This document shows, piece after piece, positions 1 to 8,606 of a stretch of 64,000 bases of DNA. The DNA is from Peptostreptococcaceae bacterium VA2 (GTDB taxonomy: Bacteria; Bacillota; Clostridia; Peptostreptococcales; Peptostreptococcaceae), in assembly GCA_000686145.1 (NCBI GenBank), contig JMMB01000007.1, positions 2,232,001 to 2,296,000 on the forward strand, in the 5' to 3' direction. The notes under the pieces were generated by a model. That model was not told the DNA's origin. It ran no database searches and saw only the letters and a program-made list of their open reading frames with translations. Made by a program: the position numbers and the translations under genes. How positions within the stretch are numbered: the stretch's first letter is position 1; each line of letters opens with the position of its first letter.

Positions 1-143
1 ATACAAACTAAAAATGTTGCTTCACTTGGAATAAATTCAAGCGCAAAAATCAAAGCACAATAAATTAAAGTTATTAGTACTGGTACTTTCCAATGACCTT
101 TTAATTGTTGTTTTGATAAGTTTTTCAATCCTTTTCTATCCAT
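1..143 (-). CDS. DUF975-like membrane protein, N-terminal part only
   Basis: Only the first 47 codons are in the window; the gene continues beyond base 1. The reading begins MDRKGLKNLSKQQLKGHW, a charged amphipathic stretch, then a hydrophobic segment (VPVLITLIYCALIFALEFIP). This N-terminal pattern (K/R/Q-rich helix with a GHW/GNW turn, then a membrane segment) is typical of the DUF975 family of polytopic integral membrane proteins, whose function is unknown. The start at 143 is supported by an AAAGGGGGTC ribosome binding site just upstream. The family assignment rests on this short piece and is tentative. Confidence 0.55.
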   Translation of the reverse strand, partial: MDRKGLKNLSKQQLKGHWKVPVLITLIYCALIFALEFIPSEATFLVC

Positions 144-258
144 AATTTTGACCCCCTTTGAGCTATTTATTTATTGACCTTAATATAGTATATTCATGTA
201 AAACATATTTGTTCTACAATAATTTTATTTAAACCTTCTATGTATGTTAAAATCAGTT

Positions 259-290
259 TAAAAAGAGCTATCTTAATTTAAAGATAACTC
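259..290 (-). terminator. Rho-independent terminator of the DEAD-box helicase gene
   Basis: A 10-bp stem (GAGTTATCTT/AAGATAGCTC, one G-T pair) with a 7-nt loop is followed on the minus strand by a T-rich run. It sits just downstream of the helicase stop codon. Confidence 0.8.
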
Positions 291-297
291 CTATTTA

Positions 298-1602
298 TTA
301 TTTATCAGACGTTTTCTTTACTGGTTTTTTTCTATTGTTAGATCCCCAGCTTTTATTATTGCTTCTAGAAGAACTACTTCTTTGATTGTTGCTATTTCCT
401 CTATTGTTACCTCTACTATTGCTTCTAGGATTTCTTTTTTCAACCACTTCAGCTACATCATTAGAACTAGCTTCATAAGGGTGGTCTTTTATTACTGGTA
501 TTTTTTTGTTTATAAGTTTTTCTATTGACTTGTAATATCCTCTTTCTTCCATAGAACAGAATGACATAGCACAACCTGTATGTCCTGCTCTTCCTGTACG
601 TCCAATTCTGTGAACATAAGTTTCTGCAACTTCTGGTAAGTCATAGTTTATTACATGAGATAATTCATCTACGTCAATTCCTCTTGCAGCTATATCTGTT
701 GCAACTAACACTCTTATCTTACCTTCTTTGAAGTTACTTAGTGCAAGTTGTCTAGCATTTTGAGATTTGTTACCATGAATAGCACAAGCTTCTATTCCAA
801 CCTTTAAAAGGTCTGTAGTAATCTTGTTTGCTCCATGCTTAGTTCTTGAAAATACTAATACAGATTGTATAGATTTATCTTTTAAAAGATCTATAAGTAA
901 AGCTCTTTTTTGCTTTTTACTAACAAAATACATACTTTGCTTTACAGTTTCAGTAGTAGATGATACCGGTGCAACTTCCACTTTTATAGGATCTTTAAAT
1001 ATAGAGTTTGCTAACTTTGATATTTCATTTGGCATAGTTGCTGAGAAGAATATGTTTTGACGAACTTGTGGAAGATGACTTATTATTCTCTTTACATCAT
1101 GAATCATTCCCATGTCTAACATACTATCCGCTTCATCAAGTACAAAGTATTTTACTTTGCTTAAGTTTATAAACTTTTGACTATATAAATCAAGCATTCT
1201 ACCTGGAGTCGCTATTAAAATATCTACTCCTTCTCTTAATGCTCTTGTTTGAGAATTTTGAGATACTCCACCAAATATAACTAAACTTTTTATGTCCATA
1301 TATTGTGAGTAAGCTGTAAAACTTTCTTCTATTTGTATAGCTAATTCTCTTGTAGGAGCTAGTACTACTGCTTTAATAGTTCTTGGTCCTCTTGAGTTTT
1401 TTTGTTCATTGTATACTCTTTGTAATATTGGAATAGCAAACGCTGCTGTTTTTCCAGTACCTGTTTGAGCACATCCAAGTAAGTCTTTTCCTTCTAATAA
1501 GTGAGGTATTGACTTTGCTTGTATTGGTGTAGGTTTTGAATAACCTTCATCTTGTAATGCCTTTTGTATAGGTTTTATTATATCTAAATTTTCAAATAAC
1601 AT
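298..1602 (-). CDS. DEAD-box ATP-dependent RNA helicase
   Basis: Superfamily 2 RNA helicase of 434 residues that unwinds or remodels RNA duplexes using ATP. The full motif set is visible in order: Q motif (GYSKPTPIQ, near residue 20), Walker A AQTGTGKT (45-52), PTRELAIQ, TPGRMLDL, DEAD (near 155), SAT, and the C-terminal RecA lobe ending in HRIGRTGRAG. The C-terminal tail of about 60 residues is low-complexity and rich in N, S, R and K, as in RhlE/CshA-type cold-shock helicases, and probably binds RNA nonspecifically. AAGGAGA precedes the ATG. It is monocistronic, with its own terminator. Likely roles are ribosome assembly or mRNA decay, especially in the cold; this is inferred from the family. 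Confidence 0.95.
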   Translation of the reverse strand: MLFENLDIIKPIQKALQDEGYSKPTPIQAKSIPHLLEGKDLLGCAQTGTGKTAAFAIPILQRVYNEQKNSRGPRTIKAVVLAPTRELAIQIEESFTAYSQYMDIKSLVIFGGVSQNSQTRALREGVDILIATPGRMLDLYSQKFINLSKVKYFVLDEADSMLDMGMIHDVKRIISHLPQVRQNIFFSATMPNEISKLANSIFKDPIKVEVAPVSSTTETVKQSMYFVSKKQKRALLIDLLKDKSIQSVLVFSRTKHGANKITTDLLKVGIEACAIHGNKSQNARQLALSNFKEGKIRVLVATDIAARGIDVDELSHVINYDLPEVAETYVHRIGRTGRAGHTGCAMSFCSMEERGYYKSIEKLINKKIPVIKDHPYEASSNDVAEVVEKRNPRSNSRGNNRGNSNNQRSSSSRSNNKSWGSNNRKKPVKKTSDK

Positions 1603-2158
1603 GTTGTCTCCTTTTTATTGCTTCTAAATTCTAAAATTACTTTTTTCTATATATTAAGTGGTTCGTCCACACATAACCCAAATTACCTTTAAAAGTAATC
1701 TTATTAAAGCTCATTATTTAATTTCATAAAAAAAGAAACATACTTCATGTCAAGTGACAAAACTTAACATAAAAAATGTCTCTTATCTGCATTATACATT
1801 ATTTTTTGGAAAATAGCATTATATTTTTTATTTTAACATTAATAGTTCCAACGCTTTAGACCCTACAACTTTAAAATAACGTTATCATATACTTCATTAT
1901 TTTCCTAAATACATAATCAAAATAAATTCAAATAATTTCCTAAAATTTATTTTGACCCCATTAATTACTATTTTATCAGAAAATTTTGTAAAATAAAAGA
2001 CTGTTTTAATAAACGTTTTTCAACTATACTTAACTTATCAAATAAATATAATTTAAAAAGCAAAATAATTACTTATAACACTCAGCTTATTACTTCTATC
2101 CAAATGGATACATGGAGTTAATATAAAAAAATAATTGTAATAAATGGAGGAACTTGAT
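1603..2158. other. Intergenic region between divergent helicase and hpf genes
   Basis: About 555 bases carry no open frame I can support on either strand. The region must hold the divergent promoters and a long 5' leader. A TATAAT at 2047-2052 is a possible -10 for hpf, but no convincing -35 accompanies it. No known riboswitch pattern was recognised. Confidence 0.5.
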
Positions 2159-2689
2159 ATGAAAATGGCAATAGTTTCAAAGAAAACGATTATAACAGAC
2201 GCAATTAAAGAAAAAATAGAAAGTACAATCCAGCGATTAGAAAAATACATAAACGATGATACTGAGGTAAAAGTAAAAATAGATGTTAAAAAGAAACACC
2301 AGAAAATAGAGGTTACGATATTTGCAAAAGATGGTGTAATAATAAGGGCTGAAGAATCAAGAGAAGATTTATATTCTGCAATTGATTTAGTATACGATAA
2401 ATTATATAAACAATTAAGAAAATACAAAACACAACTAATAAAGAGAAACAAGAAAAATGAAAGTATTAGATTTGATAATATAGAAGAATATGTAGCTTGT
2501 GATAGCGATGAAAATGTTATAAGAAAAAGAAAAGGATTTAAAATAGATCCACCTATGACTGAAGAAGAAGCAATAATGCAAATGGATTTACTTGGCCACA
2601 ACTTCTTTATATTTAGGGATTTAAAAACTCAAGAAATAAACATTGTTTATAAAAGACATGACGGATATGGAATTATTGAACAAGTATAA
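2159..2689 (+). CDS. hpf: Ribosome hibernation promoting factor, long form
   Basis: Long-form HPF (176 residues) dimerises 70S ribosomes into inactive 100S particles in stationary phase or stress. The N-terminal half (about residues 1-100) is the S30AE/YfiA fold that occupies the decoding centre. The C-terminal domain, beginning near KGFKIDPPMTEEEAI and ending in HDGYGIIEQV, is the dimerisation domain found only in long HPFs. The start at 2159 is chosen because GGAGG at 2146-2150 is its ribosome binding site; an in-frame ATG at 2144 lies inside that site. The gene is monocistronic and ends at a strong terminator. Confidence 0.93.
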   Translation: MKMAIVSKKTIITDAIKEKIESTIQRLEKYINDDTEVKVKIDVKKKHQKIEVTIFAKDGVIIRAEESREDLYSAIDLVYDKLYKQLRKYKTQLIKRNKKNESIRFDNIEEYVACDSDENVIRKRKGFKIDPPMTEEEAIMQMDLLGHNFFIFRDLKTQEINIVYKRHDGYGIIEQV

Positions 2690-2722
2690 ATTAAACTTTT
2701 GATTATACTTAAATCCTAAAAA

Positions 2723-2747
2723 GGGGTAGCGATGCTACCCTTTTTTT
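2723..2747 (+). terminator. Rho-independent terminator of hpf
   Basis: GGGTAGC-GAT-GCTACCC followed by seven T residues is a classic intrinsic terminator 33 bases after the hpf stop codon. Confidence 0.93.
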
Positions 2748-2774
2748 ATATTTTTTTATTTTTTATGGAATTTA

Positions 2775-2803
2775 TTGACAATGAATTAATATAGTCCTAA
2801 ACT
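2775..2803 (+). promoter_or_regulatory. Sigma-A-type promoter of the MarR-family gene
   Basis: TTGACA at 2775-2780, a 17-bp spacer, then TAAACT at 2798-2803 as a -10 element. It abuts the operator directly downstream, so a bound repressor would block RNA polymerase. Confidence 0.6.
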
Positions 2804-2834
2804 AAATTGTATACAATATAAATGTAAACAATTT
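2804..2834 (+). promoter_or_regulatory. Likely OhrR/MarR operator
   Basis: AAATTGT ... ACAATTT half-sites flank the element, which contains the perfect 12-bp palindrome ATTGTATACAAT. Known OhrR operators are built from AATTGTA/TACAATT units, so this fits autoregulation by the MarR-family protein encoded downstream. That it is the operator is inference. Confidence 0.6.
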
Positions 2835-2874
2835 AAATTTTACCAATTAATTCAACATAAGGAGCCTTACTATT

Positions 2875-3312
2875 ATGACAAATGATGAAAATTTAGGATT
2901 AGAGAATCAACTTAGCTTTATAATGTATGCATGTTCAAAAGAAATGATAAAGCACTATAAACCATATCTTAAAGAAATAGGATTAACTTATACTCAATAT
3001 ATTGCTATGCGTGTTTTATGGAGTGGTGATAATATTACTGTCAATGAATTAAGCAAAAGACTATATCTTGACTCAGGTACAACAACTCCACTACTAAAAA
3101 AACTTGAAATCAAAGGCTTATTAGAGCGTGTTCGTGATTTGAGTGATGAGCGAAATGTGTTTATAAAATTAACTAAAGAAGGACATGAGCTTAAAGCTAA
3201 TATGGAGAACATATCACAAAAGGTCTTAGATAACACAGGAGTTCCTATGTCTGAGGTCGATGATATACTAAAATCTTTAAAGTCTGTATTAGACAGAGTT
3301 AATAACAACTAG
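2875..3312 (+). CDS. MarR-family regulator, OhrR-like
   Basis: A winged-helix regulator of 145 residues. The N-terminus (QLSFIMYACSKEMIKHYKPY) matches OhrR proteins, in which the single cysteine near the start of helix 1 senses organic peroxides. The winged helix follows, with ITVNELSKRLYLDSGTTTPLLKKL as recognition region and the DERNVFI wing. A promoter overlapped by an OhrR-like inverted repeat lies just upstream. The two membrane-protein genes downstream follow in the same direction after 89 bases without a terminator, so they are probable targets. No ohr peroxidase is present here, so the true inducer could be another electrophile or small molecule. Confidence 0.85.
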   Translation: MTNDENLGLENQLSFIMYACSKEMIKHYKPYLKEIGLTYTQYIAMRVLWSGDNITVNELSKRLYLDSGTTTPLLKKLEIKGLLERVRDLSDERNVFIKLTKEGHELKANMENISQKVLDNTGVPMSEVDDILKSLKSVLDRVNNN

Positions 3313-3401
3313 ATAATTACTAAGGTCTATCTAAAGGTAATTAATAAAATAGGTAGAATCTTGGAAATTAATATATTAAAGATAAGATGGGGGGTTACAA
3401 A

Positions 3402-4337
3402 ATGTTTTTATTCGAATCAATACCTTGGTATTGCGCTTTAATGTGGTTTGCAGTTCTTGGTGGGTTAATGCTTGCTAATGAACTCAGCCGTAGAAACAAA
3501 TACATAGCTATTATATCTTTTGTAGTATTACCAATCATATTGCCATTTACAATATGGCAAAAAACAACAGTCGCTGGGTCAAGTGTTGGAACTTGGTTTC
3601 ACTGGGCTAAAGTATACTCTGCACTAGCAGGTTGTGTATGTTTTATGGCTTTACGTTACAGTAAAAAATTAAATCAAAATAAGTATGTCCTAGCATTTCC
3701 TGCAATTATTTTAGCTATTAACATCATGGAAGCTGTTATTCGCGATTTCCAATGTTATAATTTTAACGGTATAGTTGATGGAATGATGACTATAGGGGGG
3801 TCATGGAATATAATGAATGGTATAGCAGGTATACTAAACATTATAACTATTTCAGGATTTGTAGGTATCATTATTAGTAAAGAAAAAAACAAAGACATGT
3901 TATGGCCAGACCAACTTTGGTTTTGGATTATAGCTTATGACCTTTGGAACTTTGCATATGTTTATAACTGTGTATCAGACCATGCATTCTACGCTGGAGC
4001 AGCTTTATTATTATCATGTACAATACCAGCATTCTTTATAAAAAAAGGTGCTTGGTTACAACATCGTGCTCATACACTAGCATTTTGGATGATGTTTGTA
4101 ATGTCATTCCCAACATTTGTTGACACTTCTAAGTTTGCAGTTAAATCATCACACAATACAACTGCATTATTCATTGTTAGTGCATTAGCCTTAGCTTCTA
4201 ACGTGTTAGTATTTGTATATCACTTCTACAAAATATTTAAACATAAACTCAACCCAATAACAGGTGAAGTTCATTCTGATTTAGACGCTTACAAAGAAAT
4301 TGTTAATGAAGGCAAAGTAGCTAGCACAAATAACTAA
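3402..4337 (+). CDS. Polytopic membrane protein (DUF5692-like), copy 1
   Basis: A 311-residue integral membrane protein with about eight hydrophobic segments. It begins MFLFESIPWYCALMWF and carries conserved WFHWAKVYS, RDFQCYNF, MLWPDQLWFWIIAYDLWNFAY and WLQHRAHTLAFWMMF motifs, dense in Trp, Tyr and His. I believe this is the DUF5692 family, which has no assigned function. The start at 3402 is used because the in-frame ATG at 3387 is part of the GGGGGG ribosome binding site, and the paralogue downstream starts with the same residues. It lies 89 bases behind the MarR-type gene and is probably under its control. Confidence 0.75.
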   Translation: MFLFESIPWYCALMWFAVLGGLMLANELSRRNKYIAIISFVVLPIILPFTIWQKTTVAGSSVGTWFHWAKVYSALAGCVCFMALRYSKKLNQNKYVLAFPAIILAINIMEAVIRDFQCYNFNGIVDGMMTIGGSWNIMNGIAGILNIITISGFVGIIISKEKNKDMLWPDQLWFWIIAYDLWNFAYVYNCVSDHAFYAGAALLLSCTIPAFFIKKGAWLQHRAHTLAFWMMFVMSFPTFVDTSKFAVKSSHNTTALFIVSALALASNVLVFVYHFYKIFKHKLNPITGEVHSDLDAYKEIVNEGKVASTNN

Positions 4338-4419
4338 CTTAAAATCAATAATACAAACGAATTTATTATATCACAATAAACATTGTCTATATTATAAATA
4401 AAATAGGGGGAGTTATAAA

Positions 4420-5355
4420 ATGTTTTTATTTGAATCAATACCTTGGTATTGTGCTTTAATGTGGTTTGCAGTTCTTGGTGGGTTAATAGTCTTTAATGAA
4501 GTAACCCGCAAAAATAAGTTCATAGCTATTATATTCTTTGTAGTATTACCAATTATATTACCTTTTACATTATGGAAACAAACAGCAGGTCCTGACTCAT
4601 GTGTTGGAAGCTGGTTTCACTGGGCTAAGGTATACTCTGCAGTAGCAGGTTGTTTATGTTTTATGGCTCTACGTTATAGTAAAAATTTAAGCCAAAACAA
4701 ATATGTTCTAGCGTTTCCTGCAATTATTTTAGCTATTAATATCATGGAAGCTGTTGTTCGTGATTTTCAATGTTATAATTTTAACGGTATAGTTAATGGG
4801 GTAATGACTATAGGTGGGCCATGGAATATAATGAATGGTATAGCAGGTATACTAAACATCCTAACTATTTCAGGATTCGTTGGTATAGTTATTAGCAAAG
4901 ATAAAGATAAAGATATGTTATGGCCAGACCAACTTTGGTTTTGGATCATAGCTTATGACATTTGGAACTTTGCATATGTCTATAACTGCGTATCAGACCA
5001 CTCATTTTACGGTGGAACAGCTTTATTGCTAGCATGTACAATATCAGCATTCTTCATAAAAAAAGGTGCTTGGTTACAACATCGTGCATATACGCTAGCT
5101 TTTTGGATGATGTTTGCAATGTCAGTCCCAACATTTGCTGACTCTTCTATATTTGCAGTTAAATCATCACATAACACAACTGCATTATTTATTGTTAGTG
5201 CATTGGCTTTAGCTGCTAACGTGTTAGTATTTGTATATCACTTCTACAAAATATTTAAACATAAACGTAACCCAATAACAGGGGAAGTTCATTTTGACTT
5301 AGATGCTTATAAAGAAATTGTTAATGAAGATGAAGTAGTTACTACAAATAACTAG
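4420..5355 (+). CDS. Polytopic membrane protein (DUF5692-like), copy 2
   Basis: Tandem paralogue of the preceding gene, identical in length (311 residues) and similar along its whole length, with clustered differences near residues 25-60 and at the C-terminus. It keeps the WFHWAKVYS, RDFQCYNF and WPDQLWFWIIAYD blocks. Eighty-two bases separate the two copies without a terminator, so they are likely co-transcribed; a GGGGGAG ribosome binding site precedes the ATG. The pair arose by duplication and may form a heteromer or handle two related substrates. Function unknown. Confidence 0.75.
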   Translation: MFLFESIPWYCALMWFAVLGGLIVFNEVTRKNKFIAIIFFVVLPIILPFTLWKQTAGPDSCVGSWFHWAKVYSAVAGCLCFMALRYSKNLSQNKYVLAFPAIILAINIMEAVVRDFQCYNFNGIVNGVMTIGGPWNIMNGIAGILNILTISGFVGIVISKDKDKDMLWPDQLWFWIIAYDIWNFAYVYNCVSDHSFYGGTALLLACTISAFFIKKGAWLQHRAYTLAFWMMFAMSVPTFADSSIFAVKSSHNTTALFIVSALALAANVLVFVYHFYKIFKHKRNPITGEVHFDLDAYKEIVNEDEVVTTNN

Positions 5356-5361
5356 TATATT

Positions 5362-5395
5362 AAAAGGATGTAATAATTTATTACATCCTTTTTTA
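5362..5395. terminator. Terminator between convergent genes
   Basis: AAGGATGTAATA-ATTT-ATTACATCCTT followed by TTTT ends the MarR/membrane-protein operon. The convergent minus-strand gene stops at 5410, so the hairpin probably serves both directions. Confidence 0.85.
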
Positions 5396-5409
5396 ATTTC
5401 TATATTAAC

Positions 5410-6516
5410 TTAAGTAAATATCATTATCAACATAAAAAGCATAACAAGTAAAATATATTTAATCATATTTAACTTTTTAGCTTTATACTTATAAATTTCA
5501 TTGCCCTCAGATATAGCCAAGTTTTTTAATTTTTTAACTTTGTTATTTAAAATATAAAAACATAAAATTGCTATTAAGTTTATACCTAATCTAATGTTTT
5601 GTCTCTTTTGTGAGACACTTAAATCTTCATAGTCGTAAGTATTATATAAATTTTCATCTAAAAATAAATCATAAGTATAAGTAGTTTTCTTTTCACTATC
5701 GTATATTGCATAGAAATATCCTGTAAGTTTTAATTCTACATTATCTTTATAATCTATTTTTAAAGTTTTACTTTCTTGTGGTTTTAATTTATCTTCACTA
5801 ATAAGTGTGTCTCCAATAGCATCACCTTTATATAATTGTTTGAAATTTAATCTAATATTTTTAAGTTCTTTCTTTGATGAATTCTTTATATCTACTTGTA
5901 GATACTGTTTATCATCTTTTTTTATAGTTCTAATATTTTTTATATCTACTTTATCTATATCCTTAGTAATATCCAAGGCTTTAAAATCCTTATATGAACC
6001 TACTGTTATTGTTTCTATATCATTGTCTTCTTTTGGGGAAGTAAACTTAGACTGCTTATCTACAGTAGTTGTGCTACCTTCTTTATCAGTATAACTATAG
6101 CTTATTAGCTTTAGATTTTCTGATTTTTTAATATTATTATGCTCACAAGTTAATATTGCACTTTCATTTGGCTTAATACTTTGTATACTATATGATGGCA
6201 TAATTGCTTCTTCTATATTATTAGCTTGTTGAATTTCAAGATCTATATAAACATTATATAAATTTTGATTAGATATATTTTTTATTTTTATCTGTGAGTA
6301 TAATGAGTCCTTATTTTCTCTTTTTAATTCATTTGTTTTTATATCTTTATATTCTACATAATTAGGCATTCCTATTTCTATCTTGTTTTCTGACTTTGTA
6401 TTTGGTGTTATGTCTTTTGAATTGTATATATAAACGCTTACTACTCCTACACATATAAATAGAATTATTAAGCCAATCATTACTTTGATAAAATTCTTAT
6501 TTGTGTTATTTTCCAT
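5410..6516 (-). CDS. Membrane-anchored surface protein, copy 1, function unknown
   Basis: A 368-residue protein with one N-terminal membrane segment (near residues 9-30), a large polar, Lys/Asp-rich region and two C-terminal hydrophobic segments. The outer part holds two similar units, YSQIKIKNISNQNLYNVYID and YLQVDIKNSSKKELKNIRL, each with the hydrophobic-then-NxS/N pattern of beta-sandwich domains such as FxLYD. An outer-surface location is inferred. The start is at 6516, because GGGGGAG lies just ahead of that ATG; nine codons of open frame precede it. It is followed on the same strand by no gene and preceded by a clear paralogue. Confidence 0.6.
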   Translation of the reverse strand: MENNTNKNFIKVMIGLIILFICVGVVSVYIYNSKDITPNTKSENKIEIGMPNYVEYKDIKTNELKRENKDSLYSQIKIKNISNQNLYNVYIDLEIQQANNIEEAIMPSYSIQSIKPNESAILTCEHNNIKKSENLKLISYSYTDKEGSTTTVDKQSKFTSPKEDNDIETITVGSYKDFKALDITKDIDKVDIKNIRTIKKDDKQYLQVDIKNSSKKELKNIRLNFKQLYKGDAIGDTLISEDKLKPQESKTLKIDYKDNVELKLTGYFYAIYDSEKKTTYTYDLFLDENLYNTYDYEDLSVSQKRQNIRLGINLIAILCFYILNNKVKKLKNLAISEGNEIYKYKAKKLNMIKYILLVMLFMLIMIFT

Positions 6517-6608
6517 AGTACTCCCCCTTAACAATCCCCTCATTTGTTATTGTATGCTAATTAAGTATTTAAATTAAATGATATTTTTTTAACTATCAAT
6601 TAATTAAT

Positions 6609-7691
6609 TTAGCTAAATGCTATAATTTGAATTAAAAATACAAAAAGTAAAATGTATTTGATTATATTTAATTTTTTAGCTTTATTTTTATAATCTTTAT
6701 TTACTTGAGATATAGCTAATTTTTTTAAATTACTAGCTTTTTTGTCCAATATAAAAAAACATAGTCCCATTATTAGACTTATACAAATTGTAGTAAATAT
6801 CCTCTTTGGTATATTACTTTTATCTTCTTCCTCATAAGTGTGGTATGTATTTTTATATAAATCTAAAAAATAACCGTGACTAATTTTATTTTCACTATCG
6901 TAAACTTCATAACGATATCCTATAAGTTCTAATTTTGTATCTTCTTTATAATCTACTTTTAAAGTTTTACTTTCTTGTGGTTTTAATTTTCCCATCTCAA
7001 CGTAAAAGTCACCAATAACATTATTTTTATACGATTCTTTGAAGTTTAACCTAAAATTTTTAATTTCTATGTTAGACGTATTTTTTATATCTATTTCTAG
7101 ATAATTCTTATTATCTTTTTTTATAGTTTTAATATTTTTTATATCAAGTTTATCTACATCCTTAGTAATGTCTAAGGATTTAAAATATTCATTTGAATGT
7201 ATTGATATTTTTTCGCTACTATCTCTTTTGGGATATTTAAACTTAGAATCCTTATTTATAATAGCTATACGTCCGCTTTTATAGTCAAATTCTAAACTTT
7301 CTACTTTAAGTTTTTCTGATTTCTCAAGATTTTCATGCTCATAAGTTAATATTGCAGTTTCATTTGGTTTAAGATTATTTAAAGTATAAAATGGTAGTAT
7401 TTCTTCATTACTTTTATCTTTTTGAATTTTAAGATTTATGGTAACATAGTCTAATTCTTGATTGGATGTGTTTTTTATTTTTATCTGTGAGTAAAGTGAA
7501 CTATTATTTTTTTTCATAAACTCATTTGTTTTTACATCTTCAAAATCTACATAGTGAGGTATACCTACTTGTAGCTTATCTTCTTGTTTTATAGTTAACA
7601 TTTTATTTGAATTAGATTTATAAACACTTAGCATAAATATAAATAATGCTGTTAAACCAATCATTATTTTTTTTAAAGTCTTATTTGTCAT
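6609..7691 (-). CDS. Membrane-anchored surface protein, copy 2, function unknown
   Basis: A 360-residue paralogue of the next gene on the strand, colinear from end to end: N-terminal membrane segment, two beta-sandwich-like units (SQIKIKNTSNQELDYVTI; LEIDIKNTSNIEIKNFRL), a KLKPQESKTLKVDYKEDT block and two C-terminal hydrophobic segments ending in IKYILLFVFLIQIIAFS. The ATG at 7691 is preceded by AAGGGGGAG, the same leader as its neighbour. Both also share an AT-rich promoter region with a conserved TTTGTTATT-like stretch. I do not recognise a named family. Confidence 0.6.
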   Translation of the reverse strand: MTNKTLKKIMIGLTALFIFMLSVYKSNSNKMLTIKQEDKLQVGIPHYVDFEDVKTNEFMKKNNSSLYSQIKIKNTSNQELDYVTINLKIQKDKSNEEILPFYTLNNLKPNETAILTYEHENLEKSEKLKVESLEFDYKSGRIAIINKDSKFKYPKRDSSEKISIHSNEYFKSLDITKDVDKLDIKNIKTIKKDNKNYLEIDIKNTSNIEIKNFRLNFKESYKNNVIGDFYVEMGKLKPQESKTLKVDYKEDTKLELIGYRYEVYDSENKISHGYFLDLYKNTYHTYEEEDKSNIPKRIFTTICISLIMGLCFFILDKKASNLKKLAISQVNKDYKNKAKKLNIIKYILLFVFLIQIIAFS

Positions 7692-7792
7692 AATACTCCC
7701 CCTTAATAATGCCGTCATTTGTTATTATATCCCAATTTAGTATTTAAATAAAATGATATTTTACTTAACTTTATCAATAATCCTTGATAAAA

Positions 7793-8197
7793 CTATAATT
7801 TAAAGAATAAAAAAACATATCTATTAAATAAAGTTATTTTCTTATCACAATCTGGACAAAGTATGTAACTCATATTTTCAACAATACCTAAAACCTTAAT
7901 ATTCATTCTGTTTGCCATGTTAATAGCCTTAGAAACAATCATAGAAACTAAATCTTGAGGTACAGATACCATTACAATTCCATTAATAGGAATAGATTGC
8001 ATTACAGTTAATGCCACATCCCCTGTTCCTGGTGGCATATCTATTACTAAATAATCTAGTTCTTCCCAAAGTACATCAGTCCAAAATTGTTTAACAGCCC
8101 CCGAAACTACTGGTCCTCTCCATATTACAGGTTCATTCTCATCTTTTATTAAAAAGTTCAATGACATAACTTTTATTCCATATTTTGTTACTACAGA
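7793..8197 (-). pseudogene. Truncated Mrp/ApbC-type P-loop ATPase
   Basis: The readable part matches the middle of Mrp/NBP35 ATPases, which carry Fe-S clusters to apoproteins. It shows KYGIKVMSLNFLI, WRGPVVSGAVKQF, IDMPPGTGDVALTVMQ, VSVPQDLVSMIVSKAI and the ENMSY...CPDCDKKI signature. The Walker A motif and about 130 N-terminal residues are missing. Homology continues upstream of the first ATG (8167) through KYGIKV to a stop at about 8200, so that ATG is internal to the old gene. The C-terminus departs from the family after KKITLF and ends within 12 residues. It is a double-truncated relic and cannot bind nucleotide. Confidence 0.8.
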
Positions 8198-8345
8198 TAT
8201 TTATTGTCAAATTCCAATAACTATTTATAATTTTTATTTATGAAAACCTAGCTACAGTCTTTTTAGTATAATTTAAATAGCAAATTTTGTAACGAGTAAA
8301 AGAATATTTATGTGGAAATCTAATTTTATGAAAGGATGTGTAAAT

Positions 8346-8531
8346 ATGAAAGATAATAGATTCAAAAAAGGTAAATACGAAGATGCAGTAGAACTTGCAA
8401 AAGATTTATTAATGAATAATGTTGGTATGTCAGATATCGTAGCTAAAACTAATTTAAATGAAGAAGAAATAAGAAAAATAATAAGAAAAAAAGATACTGA
8501 ATTAAACGATAAATCAACAAAATTATTTTAA
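8346..8531 (+). CDS. Small helix-turn-helix-like protein
   Basis: A 61-residue charged protein beginning MKDNRFKKGKYEDAVE. The middle, LLMNNVGMSDIVAKTNLNEEEIRKI, has the spacing of a short helix-turn-helix and resembles the C-terminal tail of Rpn/PD-(D/E)XK transposase-like proteins (AKKLL..GMS...IAKATGLSEEEI). No nuclease domain is present, so this is either a free-standing adaptor or a tail fragment. AAAGGATG is placed correctly for the ATG at 8346, which favours a real gene. A bidirectional terminator follows. Confidence 0.6.
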   Translation: MKDNRFKKGKYEDAVELAKDLLMNNVGMSDIVAKTNLNEEEIRKIIRKKDTELNDKSTKLF

Positions 8532-8546
8532 TTTTAAATTTTATGT

Positions 8547-8597
8547 AAAAAGGAAACTACGCTCTATTTAATTAAATAGATTGTAGTTTCCTTTTTA
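8547..8597. terminator. Bidirectional terminator
   Basis: AAAGGAAACTAC pairs with GTAGTTTCCTTT across an inner ATTTAATTAAAT stem, with A and T runs on either side. It serves the small plus-strand gene and the convergent MATE gene. Confidence 0.9.
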
Positions 8598-8606
8598 TTT
8601 ATATAT

